In this document: positions 9,061 to 18,948 of the stretch, piece by piece | How the letters are laid out: each line of letters opens with the position of its first letter | How positions within the stretch are numbered: the stretch's first letter is position 1 | Source of the DNA: Candidatus Limimonas egerieequi | GTDB lineage: Bacteria > Bacillota > Clostridia > Oscillospirales > Acutalibacteraceae | DNA length: 64,000 nt | NCBI GenBank assembly: GCA_018064455.1 | Contig: JAGHVH010000012.1 | Location: forward strand, 1-64,000 | Direction of reading: 5' to 3' | Position numbers and translations under genes: made by a program | Notes under the pieces: generated by a model | Seen by the model: only the letters and a program-made list of their open reading frames with translations | Database searches by the model: none | Told to the model about the DNA's origin: nothing

Positions 9061-9882
9061 ATGGAAAATAAAATAATATTTGAAAAGCAAGATCTCAAAT
9101 ATTTATCCTGGGACAAACTGCGCAAGTCCTCGGGAACAGCTGGATCATTTTTAAAATCATATTCAGAACTGAGTGGTATTAAAACTTACTATAAATTATC
9201 AAACTATGACACTATAAATGGTGTAATAGGCTATGAGTGTATTAACGAAATTATTGTAGATAGACTTTTGACCCTACTTGGAGTTGAACATTTAAGTTAT
9301 CAACTTATCAATGCCGAAATAGTAATCGATGAAAAAACAATCGTAACATATTTATGCGCATCAGAAAATTTTAGAACCAAGTACGAAGACAAGCAGGCAC
9401 TAGATGTATATTACCAAAATGAAAAACTAGAATCAGAGACTCCACTTCAGTTCTGCGCTCGTTTAGGTTTTGAAGAGTATATATATACAATGTTAGTCAT
9501 TGATTTTTTAATTCTTAACAGAGACAGGCATGGAGCCAACATAGAAATACTACGTGACAAAAAGAAAAAGACTTTGAGGCTCGCTCCACTTTTTGACCAT
9601 GGCCTTTCACTTCTTTTTAATTGCTATTCTGATAAAGATATTGAAAACTTTGATGTACTCGCCGACCTACCCGTCCAATGTTTTGTAGGTTCAAGGTCAG
9701 CAAAAGACAACCTAAATTTGATTCCAAAAAATAAAATGCCAAAGCTTAACCCAATAAGAGAATCTGATAAAGAATTCATATTACAAGGTTTAGATGAAAT
9801 TGTCCCAACAAAAATGCTGGAAAAAATTTGGGAAATGATTTGGAAACGTTGGTGCTATTATGAAGATTTTTGCAATACGTGA
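9061..9882 (+). CDS. HipA-like protein kinase
   Basis: Protein of 273 residues with a HipA_C-like kinase core but no N-terminal HipA subdomain. A likely ATP-binding lysine is in YYKLSNYD (Lys45), the catalytic loop is NRDRHGAN at residues 153-160 and the metal-binding DHG at 179-181 (PLFDHGLSLL). HipA kinases phosphorylate aminoacyl-tRNA synthetases or other targets and arrest growth, so this may be a toxin; its target is unknown. It overlaps the next gene by 23 bases. No HipB-type XRE gene precedes it, and the nearby HTH protein lies downstream instead. Confidence 0.7.
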   Translation: MENKIIFEKQDLKYLSWDKLRKSSGTAGSFLKSYSELSGIKTYYKLSNYDTINGVIGYECINEIIVDRLLTLLGVEHLSYQLINAEIVIDEKTIVTYLCASENFRTKYEDKQALDVYYQNEKLESETPLQFCARLGFEEYIYTMLVIDFLILNRDRHGANIEILRDKKKKTLRLAPLFDHGLSLLFNCYSDKDIENFDVLADLPVQCFVGSRSAKDNLNLIPKNKMPKLNPIRESDKEFILQGLDEIVPTKMLEKIWEMIWKRWCYYEDFCNT

Positions 9883-10666
9883 CGACAACAACGAAAACAA
9901 AGATTTGGCCTATCTTATCTATTATGAAACAGAGAAAAAGTTTTACATCGAACTCCCTTACTCAGTAGATGAATGGGAGGCACCACTGATTTTGTCTAGT
10001 TTCATCAAAAGGGGTCAATATACCGTAAATTCATACTGGAGTGGTATTTGGGTTAGGCAGAGAATTGTACCAACCGACAGGCAAAATATTGCTCAAATAC
10101 TCAAAGCAAACAAAATTCGCGAATACGATGAATATGAATTACTAAAGCTCACATCCGGTCGGTGTGAACAAGATGACTATTACCTTGTTCAAATTACCAG
10201 CTTGCCCGATGAAGTTTTAGAGCGATTTAAATATCGAATCGAAGATGTCATTCCAATATCCGACACGAACTTAATTGTCTTTTTTAGCGATGGAAATGTC
10301 AAAAAATGTAACCTTCTAGATATTTTCAAAAACAACCCACAGTTTGACGCTATAGCACAAAACTCTGCATATTTCAACAAGGTTGATATCGAACCAGGTG
10401 GATATGGTATACGATGGGATGACAACCTTAGAATTCCTGATAAGGAACTCTATGAATGTGGCGAAGTCATTCCGCTGACAGCAGATGACTTTATCGCATT
10501 TGCGTCAAACCGTGTCATCACAGCAGCGGAAGCTGCGACAATACTTAATTGTTCAAGGCAATATATAAATGAACTTGTAAAATCAAACAAATTACATCCA
10601 ATAAAAGTTTCAGAAAAAACTACGCTCTTACTTAAAAGCGAAGTGTTAAAGCGAAACTGGCAATAA
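9860..10666 (+). CDS. DUF2442 protein with C-terminal excisionase-type HTH
   Basis: Protein of 268 residues with three parts: an unrecognised N-terminal region (1-110), a DUF2442 domain at about 126-202 (IEDVIPISDTNLIVFFSDG ... PGGYGIRWDD) and a MerR/excisionase-like helix-turn-helix at about 219-262 (AAEAATILNCSRQYINELV). DUF2442 proteins often sit beside toxin-like genes. The overlap with the kinase and the palindromic promoter suggest an antitoxin/autorepressor role; this is inference. The start has a weak ribosome site, consistent with coupling to the kinase. Confidence 0.65.
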   Translation: MKIFAIRDDNNENKDLAYLIYYETEKKFYIELPYSVDEWEAPLILSSFIKRGQYTVNSYWSGIWVRQRIVPTDRQNIAQILKANKIREYDEYELLKLTSGRCEQDDYYLVQITSLPDEVLERFKYRIEDVIPISDTNLIVFFSDGNVKKCNLLDIFKNNPQFDAIAQNSAYFNKVDIEPGGYGIRWDDNLRIPDKELYECGEVIPLTADDFIAFASNRVITAAEAATILNCSRQYINELVKSNKLHPIKVSEKTTLLLKSEVLKRNWQ

Positions 10667-10667
10667 C

Positions 10668-10699
10668 AAAGGCTTGCTTGAGTAATCAAGCAAGCCTTA
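10668..10699. terminator. Intrinsic terminator of the kinase operon
   Basis: Hairpin AAGGCTTGCTTGA / TCAAGCAAGCCTT. It lies between converging genes and is preceded by A and followed by AAATCTT, so it may act on both strands. Confidence 0.7.
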
Positions 10700-10703
10700 A
10701 ATC

Positions 10704-12707
10704 TTATTTAGAAAGTATTGAACTGATAAGTCCGCCAACTGCACCAAGGATGTCGCCAACAGAAATTGTTACTGTCTTGCTCTCCTCTGCTACTGGTGCT
10801 TCCTCAACCTCAGTTCCCTCTATTACAGAAGGAGTAACTGGTGCTGCTGGAGTTTCTGCAACAGGAGCCTGTATTGTTGGCTCTGTAGGAGCAACTTCTG
10901 GTGTTGTAGCTTCCTCAATTGTTGGTTCCTCAACAACAGGTGCTGTTGTCTCCTCTTCTGTGAATACAATAGGTTCATCTGTGAGGAGGTTATCTGTGAG
11001 CCACATTACACGCTTCTCAGCGTATTCAATCATGTTATTTACGAATGGATCATAAGAGAATGTTGGCTCATAGTGGAGCTGATACTTGCCAGTTCCAATT
11101 GTAAGTGGAATTGGAACGATGTATACGCTCAAGTGAAGAAGACCCCACTTGTCAAAGTCCATAAGTGCTGAAGCATGATTCTTCTCACTCTGTGCTTTGA
11201 TGTTTGGAACAACGTTGTTGAATGCATCGATGTTCTCTGCATAGATCTTCTTTAAGTTATCTCTAAAACTCTGGTGTCGGCCAAGCTCCTGAAGGATGCT
11301 GCATGGCTTGTCAACAAGCTCGAGACCGATTGAATCAACATACCAACCCTCAGCAGTAATCTGAGATGGAAGTGTTGAGCCAACAAAGAACTTGTACATT
11401 ACACGACCCATGCAAGTATCAAGGTCCCAAACTGGACCAGCGATGAGCTTGTCTGAATCTGTGAGTCCATCACGGTGCATGAGGATTGAACCAGCAAGTG
11501 CATCATATGTCTTGCAAAACTCGTACATCAAGTACATCTTGCCCCATGAATCTATATCAAAGTACTTCTGATAATCCTCGCTGTTTCTATCGAGAACAGC
11601 TGACCAAGCTTTGCTTACATAAGTCTCAATCTCATCAGTTGTTACGCCAGCATCTGCCGCATCGTCACCGATGTTCTTAACTGTCATACGGTTATAGTAA
11701 CCATCAAATATTGTAAGTGTCTTGGTAACATTAAGTATCTCACCAAGTTCAACCATTCCGTCAAGATTGAACTGTGGGTCTCCGCCCTCACCTTCAACGT
11801 AGTTGTCATTTTCAAGTGCATAACCACCATCTGGAGCCTGGTAGTCATTCTTTGGAGTAAGAAGGTAGTTGCCAAGGTATTCGCCGTTCATGTAGAGGTC
11901 AACGAACTCTGTCTCAAGACCAATGCCAAGATCATTTGCAAGGTCAAGGCCTACCTTGTTTCTGAGAAGTGCATTGTCCATGAAGTTTGCAAGGAGTGAC
12001 CATTTCTTAGACTTTACGCCATCAATGAGTTCAACCTTTTTCTTGCTATCAAAATCATCCTTCTTATAGAAGGTGATGTTGTATGGCTTCTTGTCACGTC
12101 TCCATGTTGAGTTGCCACGGCCCTTGATGCTGATATACTCATCAACCTTGCCGTACGCTACCTTACCATAGCAAGATGTCTCGTGTGCCTCATCAGCATT
12201 CATGTCAGCAATTGTGCCCATGCTCTCATCAAGGTTTAAGAACATTGCCTTAACGCCCTCTGAGCCCTTCATAGTCTTGAATGTGATGTAAGCAGAAGAG
12301 AGACCCTTCTTTACACGGTAAATGACACTCTTGCCTGCTGCTGGTATTGGAGCCTCACCGCTTGCGTATTTTTCGTTATTTACGAAAACTTTGATATTGC
12401 CATCCCAAGAGAGTGTGAGTTTTGACTCATCAACTCCACCTGGTAAATAGATTGTTGCCTTTGTACCAGTGATGTCAAAAGAAAGTTTAACGTCTCCATC
12501 AAGACCAGCATCTTCGTTCTTTAAAACAATGCCAGTATTCTGGATAGCTTTGATTGCTCGAGCTCCGTCGAACAATTTGAATGTTTCCTTTTCCTCTGTT
12601 GCAATAACGGTAGTGTCTTCCTCAGCGAAAGCAGCAATGGTGAGTCCAGGCACCATTGTAACTACCATTACAACGAGTAAAAGAACTGCAAGAATTCTTT
12701 TTCTCAT
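10704..12707 (-). CDS. Secreted CotH-family protein kinase-like protein
   Basis: Protein of 667 residues from the ATG at 12707, which has GAGGAG upstream; an earlier in-frame start would lack a ribosome site. Residues 1-30 are a signal peptide ending AFAEED. The CotH domain spans roughly 150-500: IKGRGNSTWRRDKKPYNI (substrate/nucleotide loop), FMDNALLRN, and PVWDLDTCMG (metal-binding Asp). CotH in Bacillus phosphorylates spore coat proteins, but such proteins in non-sporulating gut anaerobes occur on the cell surface or in cellulosomes. The tail (about 580-645) is rich in Thr, Pro, Glu and Ala like a wall-spanning linker, ending in a short hydrophobic region with no sorting motif. It is transcribed alone. 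Confidence 0.85.
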   Translation of the reverse strand: MRKRILAVLLLVVMVVTMVPGLTIAAFAEEDTTVIATEEKETFKLFDGARAIKAIQNTGIVLKNEDAGLDGDVKLSFDITGTKATIYLPGGVDESKLTLSWDGNIKVFVNNEKYASGEAPIPAAGKSVIYRVKKGLSSAYITFKTMKGSEGVKAMFLNLDESMGTIADMNADEAHETSCYGKVAYGKVDEYISIKGRGNSTWRRDKKPYNITFYKKDDFDSKKKVELIDGVKSKKWSLLANFMDNALLRNKVGLDLANDLGIGLETEFVDLYMNGEYLGNYLLTPKNDYQAPDGGYALENDNYVEGEGGDPQFNLDGMVELGEILNVTKTLTIFDGYYNRMTVKNIGDDAADAGVTTDEIETYVSKAWSAVLDRNSEDYQKYFDIDSWGKMYLMYEFCKTYDALAGSILMHRDGLTDSDKLIAGPVWDLDTCMGRVMYKFFVGSTLPSQITAEGWYVDSIGLELVDKPCSILQELGRHQSFRDNLKKIYAENIDAFNNVVPNIKAQSEKNHASALMDFDKWGLLHLSVYIVPIPLTIGTGKYQLHYEPTFSYDPFVNNMIEYAEKRVMWLTDNLLTDEPIVFTEEETTAPVVEEPTIEEATTPEVAPTEPTIQAPVAETPAAPVTPSVIEGTEVEEAPVAEESKTVTISVGDILGAVGGLISSILSK

Positions 12708-12844
12708 AACGTAATCTCCTCTATTTTGAATAATATCTCTCAAAATACCGTACTATATTATCATTACGCGTATAAATAATAAAGATTTTAAATGTACAAT
12801 CATTATTAGTATTCGCATGACAATTTGTTCAAATTGTCAAATAA

Positions 12845-12876
12845 TAAAAAGACCGGCATTTTACTGCCGATCTTTA
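12845..12876 (-). terminator. Intrinsic terminator of malQ
   Basis: Minus-strand hairpin AAAGATCGGCA / TGCCGGTCTTT followed by TTATT. One base pair in the stem is mismatched. Confidence 0.8.
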
Positions 12877-12891
12877 TACTGTAAAGGTATT

Positions 12892-14382
12892 TCACTTTAC
12901 CCTACCATATATTTTTGTCATTTCGGCTATTCCAAGGCTTAGCCAGTCGTCGATGTCGTCATCGACAAGGCGCCACTGCCAGTTGCCACCAAGTGTACCA
13001 GGTACGTTGATTCTGGCACTTGAGTCAAGTGCCAAGAAGTCCTGGATTTGGGCAACAAAAAGGTCGGCAGTGGAGGCCATACCGGCGCGAAGGATTGCGC
13101 CCACGAGGTCGGCTTTGTCATCGACAGCGAGATATGACATCGCGAACGCGATGTCGTCCTCATCTGCTGTCTCGAGCCAGCCGACGAGTGTATCATTATC
13201 GTGTGTGCCAGCGTAGCACACACAATTCTTGTCATACATATGTGGCAAATAGTCTGAAGGCTCTTTTGAATCAAAAGCAAATTCCAAAACCTTCATACCA
13301 GGGAAAGTTGAATCCTTGAGGAGTGTGCGAACATCATCGGTGAGGATGCCAAGGTCCTCTGCGATGAACTGAATGTTCCAGAACCAGTTCTTGAGTACAT
13401 TGACGAAGTCGATTCCTGGTCCCTTTACCCACTCACCTTTCTTGGCCGTGTCTTCGCCATATGGCACAGCCCAGAAACTTTCAAATCCCCTAAAGTGATC
13501 AATACGGATTATGTCATAAAGTTTCTGCGCACCCTCTATACGGCGAATCCACCAACCATATCCATCGGATTTCATTAAATCCCAGTTATAGAGTGGGTTG
13601 CCCCAGAGCTGTCCATCCTCTGAGAAGTAATCAGGTGGAACACCTGCAACTGCCTTTGGACAGTTCTTCTCATCAAGAAGGAACTCCTTTGGGTCTGACC
13701 ATACGTCAGCAGAATCAAGGGCAACATAGATTGGTATGTCGCCAATGATGCCAACACCATTTTCCTTGGCGTACCCGCGAAGTGCGTCCCACTGTTTGTA
13801 AAAGAGGAACTGAAGGTACTCATAGAAGAGTACGTCATCCTCAAGTTCTTCGCTGTACTTTGCAACGGCATCAGCCTTGTGTAGGCGGATGTCCTCATCC
13901 TCCCACTCTATCCAAGACTTCATACCAAAGTGCGCTTTCACTGCCATGTAAAGCGCGTACTCAGTAAGCCAGCGTTGGTTTTCTGAGAAGAACTTTTTGA
14001 ATTCCTCATCCTCACGTCCTTTGCTGTTATTTACAGCCTTACGCAAAACTTTAAAACGCTCGTTATATATTTTTTCATAGTCCACATAGCGTGGATTATC
14101 ACCAAAGTCTATGCCAACAAGGTCGCCCTCATCCAAGAGACCGTCCTCGATTAGCATATCGAGGTCGATGAAATAAGGGTTACCTGCAAAGGTTGAAAAA
14201 CTTTGGTAAGGCGAGTCGCCGTAACTTGTTGGGCCCACTGGAAGGATTTGCCACCACGACTGGTTCGACTCTGAAAGGAAGTCGACAAAGTCGTATGCGG
14301 CACGTCCCAGTGTGCCAATGCCGTACGGCGACGGCAATGATGATATCGGCATAAGTATGCCGGAACTACGTTTAATACTCAT
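12892..14382 (-). CDS. malQ: 4-alpha-glucanotransferase (amylomaltase)
   Basis: GH77 enzyme of 496 residues that moves glucan chains between maltooligosaccharides in the cytoplasm. Family landmarks are RSSGILMPISSLPSPYGIG at the N-terminus, WWQILPVGPTSYGDSPYQ near 38-55, the nucleophile region RIDHFRGFE near 290, the acid/base AEDLG near 341 and the third acid in GTHDNDTLVGW near 393-403. The length is normal. It has its own terminator, and the upstream pilT is separated by another terminator. Confidence 0.96.
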   Translation of the reverse strand: MSIKRSSGILMPISSLPSPYGIGTLGRAAYDFVDFLSESNQSWWQILPVGPTSYGDSPYQSFSTFAGNPYFIDLDMLIEDGLLDEGDLVGIDFGDNPRYVDYEKIYNERFKVLRKAVNNSKGREDEEFKKFFSENQRWLTEYALYMAVKAHFGMKSWIEWEDEDIRLHKADAVAKYSEELEDDVLFYEYLQFLFYKQWDALRGYAKENGVGIIGDIPIYVALDSADVWSDPKEFLLDEKNCPKAVAGVPPDYFSEDGQLWGNPLYNWDLMKSDGYGWWIRRIEGAQKLYDIIRIDHFRGFESFWAVPYGEDTAKKGEWVKGPGIDFVNVLKNWFWNIQFIAEDLGILTDDVRTLLKDSTFPGMKVLEFAFDSKEPSDYLPHMYDKNCVCYAGTHDNDTLVGWLETADEDDIAFAMSYLAVDDKADLVGAILRAGMASTADLFVAQIQDFLALDSSARINVPGTLGGNWQWRLVDDDIDDWLSLGIAEMTKIYGRVK

Positions 14383-14401
14383 ATTCGTCCTTCAAAAATA
14401 A

Positions 14402-14436
14402 AAGGCTCAGTTTGCAAAGACACAAACTGAGCCAAT
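14402..14436 (-). terminator. Intrinsic terminator of pilT
   Basis: GGCTCAGTTTG / CAAACTGAGCC hairpin; on the minus strand it is followed by TTTTATTTTT. Confidence 0.85.
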
Positions 14437-14445
14437 TTTCTATAA

Positions 14446-15501
14446 TTACATAAGTCTCTTTGCCATTTCATCTGGGTCAGATGCATAAAGCATTGCATCC
14501 TTACGAGCGATACGACCAGCTGTATAGAGATCAACAAGGCAATCATCCATTGTCTGGTTACCACGCTTTTTAGCTGACTGCATAGCAGATGGAATCTGAT
14601 AGTTCTTACCTTCACGAATAAGGTTACGAATAGCAGAGTCAGCAAGCATTACTTCGAAAGCAGCTACACGGCCGTTGCCATCAAGTGTTGGGATAAGACG
14701 CTGTGAAATAACAGCCTCAAGTACCATTGAAAGCTGAACACGGATCTGCTCCTGCTGGTCAGTTGGGAATACGTCGATGATACGGTCGATTGTCTCTGCG
14801 CATCCGATTGTATGAAGTGTTGAGAATACCAAGTGGCCTGTCTCAGCAGCAGTTACAGCTGTTGAAATAGTCTCAAGGTCACGCATCTCACCTACGAGGA
14901 TAACATCAGGGTCCTCACGAAGAGCAGCACGAAGAGCTGCTGCATAAGAACGTGTATCAACGCCGATTTCTCTCTGGTTAACGATTGACTTATTATGTCT
15001 GTGGAGATACTCGATAGGGTCCTCCAAAGTGATAATGTGGTCGTTTAAGTTCTCGTTGATAAGACCAAGGAGGGAAGCCAATGTTGTTGACTTACCAGAA
15101 CCTGTAGGACCTGTTACAAGTATAAGACCACTCTTCATTTCATAAAGGTCGATAACTGGCTGTGGTACGCCGAGGTCATGTGGATTAGGAATCTTGGAAC
15201 CTACAAGACGGAATACAGCAGCAGTTGTACCACGCTGACGGAATACGTTAACACGATAACGTCCCATTCCAGCAAGACCGAATGAGAAGTCGATCTCACC
15301 ACGCTCAGCGAAAGCTCTCTTCTGGAACTCACCCATGATTCCCTTTACAAGAGCCTCAACGTCCTCTGCCATAAGGCGAGGCTCGTTTGGTATTGGCATC
15401 ATTTTGCCGTGTACACGCATAAGTGGTGGAACACCTACGGTAATATGCACGTCAGAAGCCTTACTATCTTCTGCAACTTTAAGTAATTCAGCAAGAGTCA
15501 T
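14446..15501 (-). CDS. pilT: Type IV pilus retraction ATPase PilT
   Basis: Hexameric ATPase of 351 residues that drives pilus disassembly at the inner face of the membrane. The Walker A GPTGSGKST lies near 131-139, the Asp box EDPIEYLHRH near 160, Walker B DPDVILVGEMRD near 195-206, the His box HLVFSTLHT near 221 and the C-terminal AIRNLIREGK typical of PilT (AIRNLIRE) near 281. No other pilus genes are adjacent. Solitary pilT genes are common in Clostridia; the pilus assembly cluster would be elsewhere. Confidence 0.95.
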   Translation of the reverse strand: MTLAELLKVAEDSKASDVHITVGVPPLMRVHGKMMPIPNEPRLMAEDVEALVKGIMGEFQKRAFAERGEIDFSFGLAGMGRYRVNVFRQRGTTAAVFRLVGSKIPNPHDLGVPQPVIDLYEMKSGLILVTGPTGSGKSTTLASLLGLINENLNDHIITLEDPIEYLHRHNKSIVNQREIGVDTRSYAAALRAALREDPDVILVGEMRDLETISTAVTAAETGHLVFSTLHTIGCAETIDRIIDVFPTDQQEQIRVQLSMVLEAVISQRLIPTLDGNGRVAAFEVMLADSAIRNLIREGKNYQIPSAMQSAKKRGNQTMDDCLVDLYTAGRIARKDAMLYASDPDEMAKRLM

Positions 15502-15574
15502 TATGTTTTCCTCCTATACGAGAAGTAAAGTGTATACGACTTAACTATATATCATATACTTATTAAATGTCAAG

Positions 15575-15606
15575 AAAAAAGAACGAACATAAATGTCCGT
15601 TCTTTC
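15575..15606 (-). terminator. Intrinsic terminator of the amino-acid ABC operon
   Basis: Minus-strand AAAGAACGGACA / TGTTCGTTCTTT hairpin followed by TTTTTTC, directly after the ATPase gene. Confidence 0.8.
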
Positions 15607-15613
15607 GATATGT

Positions 15614-16357
15614 TTATAGCACTTTTGCAAGGAAAGATTGAAGTCTTTCTGACTTTGGATTTCCGAATACTTCTTCTGGAGTTCCCTCTTCTCCGATTAC
15701 GCCACCATCCATGAATAGGACACGGTCTCCAACTTCACGGGCAAAGCCCATCTCGTGAGTTACGACAACCATTGTCATACCTTCATCAGCAAGTGACTTC
15801 ATAACATCAAGCACCTCGCCTACCATCTCTGGGTCGAGTGCTGATGTTGGCTCGTCGAAGAGCATTACGTCAGGCTCCATAGCGAGCGCGCGAACTATCG
15901 CTACACGCTGCTGCTGTCCGCCTGACAACTGAGATGGATATGAATCTGCTCTGTCAGCAAGTCCAACCCTCTCAAGGAGTTTCATTGCAAGTGCATCAGC
16001 ATCTTCCTTTTTCATTCCCTTGAGCTTGATTGGAGCAAGAGTCATATTCTCGAGCACAGTCTTGTGTGGGAAAAGATTAAACTGTTGGAAAACCATTCCC
16101 ATCTTTTGTCTGTGAATATTGATATCTACTGATGGGTCAGCAATGTCAACGCCATCAAAAAAGATGTTACCACCAGTTGGGTCCTCAAGACAATTGAGAC
16201 AACGAAGGAAAGTTGATTTACCAGAACCTGAAGCACCGATAATTACTATAACTTCGCCCTTGTCAATCTCTGCATTGATACCCTTTAAAACTTCCTTTTT
16301 ACCGAAAGCCTTTTCCAAGTTTTCAACTTTGATTACAGCAGTTTTCTCAGTGTTCAC
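15614..16357 (-). CDS. Polar amino-acid ABC transporter ATPase
   Basis: ATP-binding subunit of 247 residues (GlnQ/HisP type). Walker [10 protein letters not shown] near 38-46, Q-loop [12 protein letters not shown] near 85, signature LSGGQQQR near 144, Walker [12 protein letters not shown] near 165 and switch His VVTHE near 200 are intact. It energises uptake through the permease encoded directly upstream (overlap of 11 bases) with the binding protein at 17204-17953. Confidence 0.95.
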   Translation of the reverse strand: MNTEKTAVIKVENLEKAFGKKEVLKGINAEIDKGEVIVIIGASGSGKSTFLRCLNCLEDPTGGNIFFDGVDIADPSVDINIHRQKMGMVFQQFNLFPHKTVLENMTLAPIKLKGMKKEDADALAMKLLERVGLADRADSYPSQLSGGQQQRVAIVRALAMEPDVMLFDEPTSALDPEMVGEVLDVMKSLADEGMTMVVVTHEMGFAREVGDRVLFMDGGVIGEEGTPEEVFGNPKSERLQSFLAKVL

Positions 16358-17126
16358 TCTTTCTCAACCTCTTTTCCAATCTGTCTAAAAGCTTCGTAAT
16401 AACAATTACGATAACGAGGTAAATAAGCGCAAGAGAGATATATGGCACCATAGCCGAATATGTCTTACTTACGATATTTTGAGCCTGCTTTGTAACATCA
16501 CGAAGAGCGATTACAGATACAAGGGATGTATCCTTCAAAAGAGTAATCATCTCGTTGCCGAGTGCTGGAAGGATATTCTTGATAGCCTGTGGAATAACGA
16601 TGTACCACATTGTCTGGATGTAGTTAAATCCAAGGCTACGACCAGCCTCTGTCTGACCCTTTGGAATTGACATAAGACCAGAGCGGACAATCTCTGCAAC
16701 ATATGCACCAGAGTTAATACCAAGTGTTATAACACCGCAGATAATTGAACCTGTTTCTGTCTTAGGTTGCATAACAACAAATCCCATAATAAGGAGCTGA
16801 ACCATCATAGGTGTACCACGGATGATTGTGAGGTAGAGTTCTGCAATCTTGTTGAAGGCTCTCAAAATCACAGGTGGTTTATTTACTGTATAGCTCTCGT
16901 ACAAAGTACGAACCATTGCTATGATAACACCGATAATAATACCAATTGCAAGGGCACAGATTGTAACGATAAAAGTAATCTTAAGTCCCTCTGCAAAGAA
17001 CGTCCAACGGTTAGCATAGACAAAGGTCTGATAAAGTTGGAATATGAAAGTTTGAAGCCCCTCAGGAAGCTTGATTATCCAAGCGGGAGCCGATTCAATC
17101 CAACCCGAAAAAGTTAATACAGACAT
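16347..17126 (-). CDS. Polar amino-acid ABC transporter permease
   Basis: Inner-membrane permease of 259 residues with five or six hydrophobic segments in residues 45-250. The start of the HisMQ domain ([18 protein letters not shown] near 45) and the EAA loop [22 protein letters not shown] near 156-177 that contacts the ATPase are clear. It overlaps the ATPase gene and follows the binding-protein gene after a weak hairpin. Confidence 0.95.
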   Translation of the reverse strand: MSVLTFSGWIESAPAWIIKLPEGLQTFIFQLYQTFVYANRWTFFAEGLKITFIVTICALAIGIIIGVIIAMVRTLYESYTVNKPPVILRAFNKIAELYLTIIRGTPMMVQLLIMGFVVMQPKTETGSIICGVITLGINSGAYVAEIVRSGLMSIPKGQTEAGRSLGFNYIQTMWYIVIPQAIKNILPALGNEMITLLKDTSLVSVIALRDVTKQAQNIVSKTYSAMVPYISLALIYLVIVIVITKLLDRLEKRLRKSEH

Positions 17127-17154
17127 AGGTCTTCCTACTTTCTAAATAGACAAA

Positions 17155-17182
17155 TTGGAGCGATGTCGCCATCGCTCCATTT
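17155..17182 (-). terminator. Attenuating hairpin after the binding-protein gene
   Basis: GGAGCGATG / CATCGCTCC hairpin with only a short T-stretch (AATTTG). It lies between the binding protein and permease and probably lowers downstream expression, giving an excess of binding protein. Confidence 0.55.
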
Positions 17183-17203
17183 AGTATACTTCAAAAACTA
17201 AAA

Positions 17204-17953
17204 TTATTTAGCGTTGATGTATGTCTCAACGATCTTGTCGAGTGTACCATCAGCCTTGAGTTCGCCGAGAGCCTTGTTGAACTGCTCAAGGAGCTCTGTA
17301 TCATTCTTGTTGAATGCTGCTGCATAGTCCTCATCAGCATAAGCTGTGTCAAGGATCTTGAGGCCTTCGTTTGCTTCTACAAATGCCTTAGCTGGCTCGT
17401 TATCAAGAACAACGCAGTCAACCTGGCCATTCTTTAAAGCCTCAACTGCCATAGCATACTTTGTGTACTGGCTTACGTTCTCCTGGCCATAGTCATCTGT
17501 GCAGTAGAAGTCACCAGTTGTACCAGCCTGAACGCCGATCTTTGCGCCGTCAAGGTCATCAACTGTAGCGATCTTGCTGCCTTCCTTAACAACGATTACC
17601 TGAACGCCCTTAGCATATGAATCAGAGAAGTTAACTGATTCTTTTCTCTCATCAGTGATTGTAAGACCAGACATAGCAAAGTTTACAGCGCCTGATTCAA
17701 CAGCAGCGATGATGCCGTCGAAGTCCATGTCCTTAACCTCAAGCTTGTAACCAAGCTTGTCACAGATAGCCTGTGCAATGTCAACGTCGATACCAGCGTA
17801 TGAACCGTCATCATTAACGAACTCATATGGTGGGAAGTCAGCACTACAAGCCATTGTAAGTGTCTTTGTCTCTTCCTTTGCAGGTGCCTTAGCACAAGCT
17901 GCAAATGCGAAAATCATTGTAAGTGCAAGTAAAAGTGCGATTAATTTTTTCAT
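17204..17953 (-). CDS. Amino-acid-binding lipoprotein
   Basis: Family 3 solute-binding protein of 249 residues from the ATG at 17953 (GGAGGT upstream; a longer in-frame start lacks one). Signal/lipobox region ends FAAC at about residue 19-22, so it is a membrane-anchored lipoprotein. Residues after about 35 show PPYEFVNDDGSYAGIDVDIAQAI and later SGLTITDERKESVNFSDSY, the family signatures for polar amino-acid binding. The ligand is not deducible. First gene of the operon with permease and ATPase. Confidence 0.95.
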   Translation of the reverse strand: MKKLIALLLALTMIFAFAACAKAPAKEETKTLTMACSADFPPYEFVNDDGSYAGIDVDIAQAICDKLGYKLEVKDMDFDGIIAAVESGAVNFAMSGLTITDERKESVNFSDSYAKGVQVIVVKEGSKIATVDDLDGAKIGVQAGTTGDFYCTDDYGQENVSQYTKYAMAVEALKNGQVDCVVLDNEPAKAFVEANEGLKILDTAYADEDYAAAFNKNDTELLEQFNKALGELKADGTLDKIVETYINAK

Positions 17954-18022
17954 AACTATTACCTCCAAAAGTAATTTCGTGCATAATTATACAAAAATCC
18001 TGCATATAATGCAAGAACTTTT

Positions 18023-18940
18023 TTACGACTCCTCGTAAATATCTTTGCCTTTTGCTTTGATATTTAATAATACTATGGCGCCCAAAACGAATATTATTCC
18101 GAAAATTCCATATATATCCGGATATTCTTTGAATATTAATGCACCGACGACGGTGGCGGTTACTGGCTCGATTGACGCGATTATCGATGCCTTGGAAGGT
18201 GCGATTCGCAAAAGGCCGTTTGTATAGAAGATATACGGCAAGAGCGAAACGTTAATCGAAATCGCAACGAGCATAAGGATAAACATAGGCACCGTCGTTT
18301 TCGCAGCAGCGTCAGCTATCTGCGCTGGGCGAAGCAAGATAAGCGAGCCTACCGCTGCTATCATGAAGGTATACGTTGTGATTGTCAGCGATTTATAGCC
18401 TTTGCGGATTGCAATCTCGCCAAAGATACTATAAAGCGCATATCCAATCGCTGAGAGTATACCTGTCAGCAGCGCCTTGCCAGGGATGCCCCTGCCGCTG
18501 CCGATAAGGCCGGATACTAAAAAGCATCCAAGGAACGCCAAGACACAGGCTATCGCCTTCTTGGCAGTGAATTTTTCTTTGAAAAGAATAACAGAGAGTA
18601 AGAGAACAACAATTGGTGCAGCATAAAGGAGTGTTGCTGCAATCGAGAGGTCCGCATTCTGTATGGTACTAAAGTAACATACGGTAAAGAAGTCCATACT
18701 GATAAGTCCTGAGCAAAAGAATACCCAGATGTCCTTCTTGTTAATCTTTAGTGCCTCACGATCAAATATGAGGCACCAAAGGATGAGAACCGTTGCTGCT
18801 ATGAACATTTTAAATACGGTAATCTGTAGTGATGAGAGGCCAAGCTTTGAAAACCATCTGACATAGATGCCTGTGGTTCCCCAAAGCACGCCTGCAATCA
18901 GAACAAAGATTACACCAATTAGTTCATTGTTCTTCTTCAT
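18023..18940 (-). CDS. EamA/DMT family transporter
   Basis: Membrane protein of 305 residues with about ten hydrophobic helices forming two EamA repeats (first GVLWGTTGIYVRWFSKLG near 18-35; second from about residue 158). Drug/metabolite transporters export amino acids, nucleosides or other metabolites; the substrate is unknown. It starts eight bases after the ABC exporter gene and lies at the end of the alr-exporter operon. Confidence 0.9.
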   Translation of the reverse strand: MKKNNELIGVIFVLIAGVLWGTTGIYVRWFSKLGLSSLQITVFKMFIAATVLILWCLIFDREALKINKKDIWVFFCSGLISMDFFTVCYFSTIQNADLSIAATLLYAAPIVVLLLSVILFKEKFTAKKAIACVLAFLGCFLVSGLIGSGRGIPGKALLTGILSAIGYALYSIFGEIAIRKGYKSLTITTYTFMIAAVGSLILLRPAQIADAAAKTTVPMFILMLVAISINVSLLPYIFYTNGLLRIAPSKASIIASIEPVTATVVGALIFKEYPDIYGIFGIIFVLGAIVLLNIKAKGKDIYEES

Positions 18941-18948
18941 AAAAAATC

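Noticed and set aside
13020-13319. Plus-strand ORFs opposite malQ
   Set aside because: Antisense frames without ribosome sites; they mirror the coding gene.
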